A DNA stretch of 64,000 bases from Geobacter sp. (GTDB taxonomy: Bacteria > Desulfobacterota > Desulfuromonadia > Geobacterales > Pseudopelobacteraceae): contig PJFB01000002.1 of assembly GCA_003574895.1 (NCBI GenBank), positions 434,001-498,000 of the forward strand. The letters run 5' to 3'. Below the pieces are notes generated by a model. The model ran no database searches, was not told the DNA's origin, and worked only from the letters and a program-made list of their open reading frames with translations. The position numbers were made by a program, and so were the translations under genes. This document shows, piece by piece, positions 58,968 to 64,000 of this stretch. Every line of letters starts with the position of its first letter. Within the stretch, counting starts at the first letter, position 1.

Positions 58968-60482
58968 ATGAAAAAGTTGATGGAGTATTCCAGGTGTGTA
59001 TTTCTCTTTCTCCTGTTAACCATTACATTGGTTGCCTGTAGCGGCGGAGGAGGAGGGACGGCAACAGGAAGTGGTACTGTCTCCGGAGTGGTCAAGGATG
59101 TTGCGACCGGCACACCATTGGCCGGGGTCACCGTCAGCGACGGCACCTCGTCTACCCAGACTGATGCAAGCGGTCAATATGCCCTCACACGGCCGGCCGG
59201 TTCCTATACGCTTACTGCTTCTGCAACCGGTTACGAGAACTCGTCGCGGATCTGTTCGGTTGTGTCCGGCGCGACCACGACCCTCAATCTGTCCTTGACC
59301 GCTGCCCATGCCGCCTATGTGGACTACGGCACCATCCCGCCCGCCCAACAGATTCCGGCCGCAAGTATGAACTATATAGCACTTGCCTGGAACGACCTGG
59401 GGATGCACTGCTCCCAGGACGATTATTCCTCATTCCTGATACTGCCTCCGTTCAACACGCTCCATGTCCAGGTATTCAAGCGTGGTGAGGGGCTCGTGAC
59501 AAGCGGCATCACCGTATCATACGCCTTCCCGAACAAGACCAATTCCGCGCTCCATACCAATTTCTGGAATTATTCGTCCCAATATCAGTACCGCGCGAAA
59601 TACGGCTGGAACGTCACCCCCAATGTGGGCATCACCGGCACTCCTCTGGCAGGCACCATGACCCTCGACACCAACGGCTTGAGCTACGTGGCTACCGGCA
59701 TTCCGCTCACCCCATATGACGACAACGGGACCTGGGACCCCTACGGCGCCGCCACCATAACGGTAACCGACACCACGTCGGGAGCAACCCTCGTTACCAC
59801 CAGCGTAGTGGCCCCCATCTCAACCGAACTCAACTGCAGCAACTGCCACGGCACCAGCAACACCTTCCAGAACATCCTCCAGTCCCATGACAAGAACAGC
59901 GGGACCACCCTGGTCGCCGACAAGGCCAATGGCATCCTCCACCTTTGTTCCGAGTGCCACGCCGACAACGCCCTAGGGCTACCCGGCAAGCAGGGGGTCA
60001 AAAATCTCTCCCTGGCCATGCACGGCTTCCATAAAGACAAGGTCAATGTTTCCGCCAACCCGCTGATGCCCGACTGCTACAATTGCCACCCCGGCCCCAG
60101 AACCAACTGTCTGCGCGGCATGATGTTCCACGCAGGCCAGGAGTGCAAGGATTGTCATGGAGACATGAACGGGATGGCAACCTCCCTCACGGCCGGCAGG
60201 CAGCCATGGCTTCAGGAACCACAGTGCGGCTCCTGCCACGGCGCCAAGCACCAGGAGAACCCAAACACCTTGTACCGCAATTCAGTGCTCAACAATTCCC
60301 CGGATTCGAAGATGAACGGCCAGATCTATTGCGAGGGATGCCACAATAGCACCCATGCGGAATTCACCTCCACCAACCCGGCGGACAACTACATCCCCCA
60401 ACAGCTTCAGGGGGACAACTACTGGATCTGGAACTGCTACGTCTGCCACACCGATTACATGCCGATGTCTATGCATAATTAA
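58968..60482 (+). CDS. Seven-haem c-type cytochrome lipoprotein
   Basis: 504 aa. Signal with lipobox LVAC (Cys24) and a GGGGG run, then a carboxypeptidase-regulatory-like domain (~35-105, TVSGVVKDVATGTPLAGVTV), a central domain without haem motifs (~115-280), and seven CXXCH sites between residues 290 and 494 (CSNCH, CSECH, CYNCH, CKDCH, CGSCH, CEGCH, CYVCH). A surface or periplasm-facing electron-transfer protein typical of Geobacter relatives. AAGGAGG ribosome site. Partner genes for electron transfer are not adjacent. Confidence 0.93.
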   Translation: MKKLMEYSRCVFLFLLLTITLVACSGGGGGTATGSGTVSGVVKDVATGTPLAGVTVSDGTSSTQTDASGQYALTRPAGSYTLTASATGYENSSRICSVVSGATTTLNLSLTAAHAAYVDYGTIPPAQQIPAASMNYIALAWNDLGMHCSQDDYSSFLILPPFNTLHVQVFKRGEGLVTSGITVSYAFPNKTNSALHTNFWNYSSQYQYRAKYGWNVTPNVGITGTPLAGTMTLDTNGLSYVATGIPLTPYDDNGTWDPYGAATITVTDTTSGATLVTTSVVAPISTELNCSNCHGTSNTFQNILQSHDKNSGTTLVADKANGILHLCSECHADNALGLPGKQGVKNLSLAMHGFHKDKVNVSANPLMPDCYNCHPGPRTNCLRGMMFHAGQECKDCHGDMNGMATSLTAGRQPWLQEPQCGSCHGAKHQENPNTLYRNSVLNNSPDSKMNGQIYCEGCHNSTHAEFTSTNPADNYIPQQLQGDNYWIWNCYVCHTDYMPMSMHN

Positions 60483-60501
60483 CGTTGCTTCAGCGGCCAC
60501 G

Positions 60502-60531
60502 GATGAGGGGAGACAAATATCTCCCCTCATC
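60502..60531 (+). terminator. Hairpin after the cytochrome gene
   Basis: GATGAGGGGAGA-CAAATA-TCTCCCCTCATC perfect 12-pair stem, without a following T-run. Confidence 0.65.
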
Positions 60532-60539
60532 GTACACAG

Positions 60540-60576
60540 CAAAAAAAGGGCGAATGCAACGCATCCGCCCTTCAAA
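60540..60576 (-). terminator. Terminator for the RRM protein gene
   Basis: Minus strand GGGCGGATGCG-TTG-CATTCGCCC followed by TTTTTTT. Confidence 0.88.
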
Positions 60577-60593
60577 TACAATGTTGGCCCCGC

Positions 60594-60923
60594 CTATGCG
60601 GGTTTATTCCTCCTTCGGGAGCGCTGCATGGGGCCAGACTTGCCGCGGTTTCCCCCGGGCCTGTTTTCCTTCGGTTTTTGCGGCCGCGCTTCGCTGACCG
60701 TTATGACACGGTCGATGAGCAGGGCATTGTCCAGAGTTTCTATCGCATCTTTTGCCTCGGCTTCTGTCGCCATCCGCACATACGCGCACCCCTTTGATTG
60801 GCCGGACTCCGGATCGGTGATGATGTGAACCGAAGTAACGGTGCCGGCCACGGCAAACAGCTTCCTCAGGTCCTCTTCCGTGGCCTGGTACGGCATGTGG
60901 CCAACGTACAACTCTTTTGCCAT
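60594..60923 (-). CDS. RNA-binding protein with RRM domain
   Basis: 109 aa. RNP2 (LYVGHM) and RNP1 (KGCAYVRM, where the usual first aromatic is Cys) with a single RRM (~4-80), then a basic disordered tail (RPGGNRGKSGPMQRSRRRNKPA). Small single-RRM proteins in bacteria are RNA chaperone-like, often cold-induced. Monocistronic with a strong terminator. Confidence 0.92.
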   Translation of the reverse strand: MAKELYVGHMPYQATEEDLRKLFAVAGTVTSVHIITDPESGQSKGCAYVRMATEAEAKDAIETLDNALLIDRVITVSEARPQKPKENRPGGNRGKSGPMQRSRRRNKPA

Positions 60924-61120
60924 GTCAAATCTCCTTGGTGACTAATTCGTATGAATGTTTATGCGTATAACACACTATTGCCCATATGCCCACTGCCCAG
61001 CAAAATTATTTTGATCCCGGTTGTCATTACCCGATTCTCCGCTAAAATTTCCATGATGTAATTCTAACATACCTTTCAACCGTAACTATCCGGAGACAAA
61101 CCCTTCAAAGGAGAATTGCC

Positions 61121-61588
61121 ATGATTACCTTCCATGTCAACGGCAAGCGCCATACCGTGGATCTCAGCCCGGACACCCCGCTTTTGTGGGTGTTGCGCGA
61201 CCACCTCAAGCTGACCGGCACCAAGTTCGGCTGCGGTGTCGGTCTGTGCGGCGCCTGTACGGTCCACATCGACGGCCGTGCGCAACGCTCATGCATCACC
61301 CCGGTCAAGGATGTTGCCGGGAAGAAGATCACCACCATCGAAGGAATCCCGGCCGAACATCCGGTGAAAAAGGCCTGGCTGTCGGAGGAGGTTTCCCAGT
61401 GCGGTTATTGCCAACCGGGACAGGTCATGGGTGCCGTCGATCTGCTGAACAGAAAGCCCCATCCCACGGATAGCGATATCGATAGCGCCATGAACGGCAA
61501 TATCTGCCGCTGCGGCACCTATCCCCGAATACGCCGGGCGATCCACGTTGCCGCCGGGAAGGCAGGCAAGGGAGGGAAGAAGCCATGA
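61121..61588 (+). CDS. [2Fe-2S] subunit of a molybdenum hydroxylase (IorA-like)
   Basis: 155 aa. First 2Fe-2S cluster C38-x4-C43-GA-C46 ... C58 in a plant-ferredoxin-like fold; second cluster in the helical half with [10 protein letters not shown] and CRCGTYPRI. Small subunit of isoquinoline 1-oxidoreductase/aldehyde oxidoreductase-type enzymes. AAAGGAGAATTGCC ribosome site. Stop overlaps the next start by four bases (ATGA), so subunits are co-translated. Confidence 0.93.
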   Translation: MITFHVNGKRHTVDLSPDTPLLWVLRDHLKLTGTKFGCGVGLCGACTVHIDGRAQRSCITPVKDVAGKKITTIEGIPAEHPVKKAWLSEEVSQCGYCQPGQVMGAVDLLNRKPHPTDSDIDSAMNGNICRCGTYPRIRRAIHVAAGKAGKGGKKP

Positions 61589-63756
61589 ACGAGATCATCA
61601 AGATGAGCCGGCGCGACTTCATAAAAACCGGTGCAATCCTGGGCGGCGGACTGATCCTGGCCTGCCACGTACCCTTTGGCAGAAGGGCGGAGGCAGCGGG
61701 AAAAACCATCTTTGCCCCCAATGCCTTTTTGAGGATCGGCAGTGACGACAGCGTAACCGTGATCGTCAACAAGTCCGAGATGGGCCAGGGTGTTTACACA
61801 TCGCTGCCCATGCTGGTGGCCGAAGAGCTGGCGTGCGATTGGCGCAAGGTGCGGGCCGTGGCGTCCCCGGTGGCCCCCGAATACAATCACACCCAATTCG
61901 GACCCATCATGGTAACCGGCGGCAGCACCAGCGTGCGTTCGGAATGGGAGCGGCTCTCCAAGGCGGGCGCGGCGGCCCGCGAGATGCTGGTGGCCGCGGC
62001 GGCCCAAGCCTGGAAGGTGGAACCGTCCGCCTGCCGGGCCGAAAACGGGGTCGTACTCGGACCGGACAACAAGCGGCTCAGCTACGGCAAACTGGCGGCC
62101 AGGGCAGCCAAACTGCCGGTCCCCCAAAACCCGCCACTCAAAAATCCCAAGAACCGCAATATCCTGGGCAAACCGCTGCACCGACTGGACAGCCCGGCCA
62201 AGATCAACGGCACGGCGCTCTTTGGCATCGATGTACATGTGCCGGGCATGCTGACCGCCGTGATCGCCCGCCCGCCCGTATTCGGGGCCACCCTGAAGGG
62301 CTTCGATGCCGACAAGGCCAGCAAGCTCCCCGGGGTCAGGGATGTGGTGGCCATCAAGGCCGGGGTGGCAGTGGTGGCGGATGATTTCTGGCTGGCCAAA
62401 CAGGGACGGGACCTGCTGGAGGTCACCTGGGATGAGGGTGAATGGGCCGGACTCTCCACTCCGAAAATGCGGGAGGAATATGCCCGGCTGGCCGCAACGC
62501 CGGGGCTGGTGGCCCGCAAGGATGGCCAAGCCCCTGCCGAGCTCAACAAAGCAGTAAAGCGGCTGGAGGCGGAGTACGAAGTGCCTTACCTGGCCCATGC
62601 CACCATGGAACCGCTCAACTGCTTCGTGGATCTGAAGCCCGACCGTTGCCTGATCCGCACCGGCAGCCAGTTCCAGACCGTGGATCGCAACGCCGCCGCC
62701 CGCGAGGCAGGCCTCAAGCCCGAGCAGGTGACCCTTGAAACCACCTTCCTGGGGGGCGGTTTCGGCCGCCGGGCCTGTCCGGCCTCCGATTTCGTCCTGG
62801 AAGCGGTCCAGGTGGCCAAGATGGTGAAAAAGCCGGTCAAGGTGATCCGCACCCGCGAAGACGACATGCGGGCCGGCTTCTATCGGCCCATGTGGTACGA
62901 CAGGATTGCCGGCGGCCTGGACGCAACAGGCAACCCTGTGGCCTGGCAGCACACCATTGTCGGCCAATCGATCATCGCCGGAACCCCCTTTGAATCGGCC
63001 ATGGTCAAAAACGGTGTTGACGGCACTTCCGTGGAAGGGGCCAGCGATATTCCCTACAGCATACCCAACATCCTGGTGGATCTGCACACCACCAAAAACG
63101 GAGTGCCGGTCCTCTGGTGGCGGTCGGTCGGGCACTCCCACAACGCTTTCGTAGTGGAGAGCTTCCTGGATGAACTGGCCCATGCCGCCGGCAAAGACCC
63201 GTACCAATACCGCCGGGCGCTCCTGGCCGGGCACCCTCGCCATCTGCGGGTGCTGGATACCGTGGCCCAAAAGGCCGGGTGGGATTCGCCACTGCCGAAA
63301 GGCACTGGACGCGGCATCGCCGTGCATGAGTCCTTTGGCAGCTTTGTCGCCCAGGTGGCAGAGGTTTCCCTGGAGCCCGACGGCCAGGCGCGGGTCAAGA
63401 GGGTGGTCTGCGCCATCGACTGCGGCCGGATCGTCAACCCGGACACCATCGCGGCCCAAATGGAGTCGGGCATCGTGTTCGGCCTCTCTGCCGCCCTTTA
63501 CGGGGCGATCACCCTGAAGGATGGCCGGGTGGAGCAGGGCAATTTTAATGACTATCAGGTAGTTCGCATGTACGCCACACCCGAGATCGAGGTCCACATC
63601 ATCCCCAGCGACGATCCGCCGGGAGGAGTAGGTGAACCTGGTGTGCCACCCATCGCGCCGGCAGTGGCCAATGCCCTTTTCGCCGCCAGCGGCGCACGGG
63701 TACGTTCGTTGCCGATGACGCCGGAAAAAGTCAAGGCAGCGCTGGCGCGGAAATGA
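61585..63756 (+). CDS. Molybdopterin-binding subunit of a Tat-exported hydroxylase (IorB-like)
   Basis: 723 aa. [18 protein letters not shown] (residues 8-25) is a twin-arginine signal, so the complex folds in the cytoplasm and is exported. Xanthine-oxidase-family molybdenum-cofactor motifs follow ([44 protein letters not shown] with the conserved Glu near the C-terminus). Similar to isoquinoline 1-oxidoreductase beta subunit; substrate probably an aldehyde or N-heterocycle, not fixed by sequence. No FAD subunit gene is present, as is usual for this group, whose electrons go to a cytochrome. Confidence 0.92.
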   Translation: MNEIIKMSRRDFIKTGAILGGGLILACHVPFGRRAEAAGKTIFAPNAFLRIGSDDSVTVIVNKSEMGQGVYTSLPMLVAEELACDWRKVRAVASPVAPEYNHTQFGPIMVTGGSTSVRSEWERLSKAGAAAREMLVAAAAQAWKVEPSACRAENGVVLGPDNKRLSYGKLAARAAKLPVPQNPPLKNPKNRNILGKPLHRLDSPAKINGTALFGIDVHVPGMLTAVIARPPVFGATLKGFDADKASKLPGVRDVVAIKAGVAVVADDFWLAKQGRDLLEVTWDEGEWAGLSTPKMREEYARLAATPGLVARKDGQAPAELNKAVKRLEAEYEVPYLAHATMEPLNCFVDLKPDRCLIRTGSQFQTVDRNAAAREAGLKPEQVTLETTFLGGGFGRRACPASDFVLEAVQVAKMVKKPVKVIRTREDDMRAGFYRPMWYDRIAGGLDATGNPVAWQHTIVGQSIIAGTPFESAMVKNGVDGTSVEGASDIPYSIPNILVDLHTTKNGVPVLWWRSVGHSHNAFVVESFLDELAHAAGKDPYQYRRALLAGHPRHLRVLDTVAQKAGWDSPLPKGTGRGIAVHESFGSFVAQVAEVSLEPDGQARVKRVVCAIDCGRIVNPDTIAAQMESGIVFGLSAALYGAITLKDGRVEQGNFNDYQVVRMYATPEIEVHIIPSDDPPGGVGEPGVPPIAPAVANALFAASGARVRSLPMTPEKVKAALARK

Positions 63757-63767
63757 TAAATCACTGA

Positions 63768-63842
63768 GACCTTGCAATGTCTTTTTCCCCCTCCCTTGAC
63801 GGGAGGGGACATTTGGACTGTTGTTGAGTGTTGCAAGATCCT
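63768..63842. repeat. Inverted repeat between the hydroxylase and XdhC-like genes
   Basis: Outer arms GACCTTGCAA / TTGCAAGATC and an inner CCCCTCCC-TTGAC-GGGAGGGG hairpin (63788-63808). It resembles dispersed repeat DNA more than a terminator because no T-run follows. Confidence 0.5.
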
Positions 63843-63861
63843 CACTGGACAGGAACTAACG

Positions 63862-64000
63862 ATGAACGACCTGCAAATTTATGAAGAGATGGCCCGGCTC
63901 ATCCGTGCCAATGAACCGTTTGCCCTGGCAACAGTTATCGGGAACAGCGGTTCCTCTCCGCGCAAGGCCGGGACCAAGATGCTGGCGCGAAGCAACGGCA
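63862..64000 (+). CDS. XdhC/CoxI family protein, 3' end outside window
   Basis: First 46 codons only. MNDLQIYEEMARLIRANEPF followed by ALATVIGNSGSSPRKAGTKM is the XdhC/CoxI N-terminus. These proteins insert or mature the sulfurated molybdenum cofactor of xanthine-oxidase-type enzymes, which fits the hydroxylase genes just upstream. ACAGGAACTAAC ribosome site. Confidence 0.85.
   Translation, partial: MNDLQIYEEMARLIRANEPFALATVIGNSGSSPRKAGTKMLARSNG

Noticed and set aside
61519-63777. Very long antisense frame (752 aa) opposite the molybdenum hydroxylase gene
   Set aside because: It lies wholly opposite a well-supported gene with intact family motifs; the antisense product has no recognisable domain and arises from GC-rich codon use.
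1-64000. CRISPR array
   Set aside because: No regularly spaced repeat set seen anywhere; the only tandem repeats are the REP pairs.

Overview
The window looks like chromosome from a Geobacter-like bacterium (Desulfuromonadia/Geobacterales). The evidence is a seven-haem c-type cytochrome lipoprotein, many two-component and sigma-54 regulators, HD-GYP and MshEN-type cyclic-di-GMP proteins, the ubiD/ubiA/ubiX prenyl-aromatic set, a flavodiiron protein, CFI-box C-terminal sorting, and moderately GC-rich genes with good Shine-Dalgarno sites. Species cannot be fixed by reading alone. Nothing resembles a CRISPR array or rRNA operon.

Layout. 1-10.7 kb is core-like: the 3' part of an O-acetylhomoserine sulfhydrylase gene, a nitroreductase, a large PAS/PocR hybrid histidine kinase, a quinone-type cluster (ubiD, lipoprotein, ubiA, ubiX), a glycosyltransferase and a YgjP-type metallopeptidase. 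10.7-17.5 kb is an accessory island, AT-rich for most of its length. It holds an ankyrin-repeat protein, a DUF3800 gene broken by a one-base shift, a REP-associated tyrosine transposase with its own repeats on both sides, a DUF4062 gene behind three operator-like palindromes, an AbiGi-like gene lying between two integron attC-like hairpins, and a GC-rich methyltransferase gene. 17.5-28.3 kb has a REC/HD-GYP phosphodiesterase, a 2-hydroxyacid dehydrogenase, a membrane protein and a lipoprotein, a flavodiiron protein, HEAT-repeat proteins coupled to a degenerate HD-GYP protein, radA and dksA. 28.3-34.5 kb has a GAF histidine kinase, tRNA-Ala(CGC), tRNA-Leu(CAG), a B12/radical-SAM protein and RNase G.

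34.5-48.9 kb has a ribbon-helix-helix repressor with a clear operator, a regulator that joins ferredoxin and [FeFe]-hydrogenase-like domains to a sigma-54 AAA+ activator, two small exported proteins, a histidine kinase/NtrC-type regulator pair, a tripartite RND pump, rplU-rpmA, and an MshEN-REC fusion. 48.9-56.1 kb is mostly on the minus strand: a nuclease, a U32 peptidase, and the leuB-DUF4160-DUF2442-asd operon followed in position by metK. 56.3-64 kb has an exported protein translationally coupled to a CFI-box metalloprotease, the seven-haem cytochrome, an RRM protein, and a Tat-exported molybdenum hydroxylase (two subunits) followed by the start of an XdhC-like maturation gene.

Points most worth a second look: the accessory island with attC-like sites around the AbiGi-like gene; the hydrogenase-like sensor/sigma-54 activator with shared TGTGC-N8-GCACA palindromes near it; the DUF4160-DUF2442 pair inserted between leuB and asd; and the MshEN-receiver fusion. 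All functional assignments rest on motif reading, without database searches.
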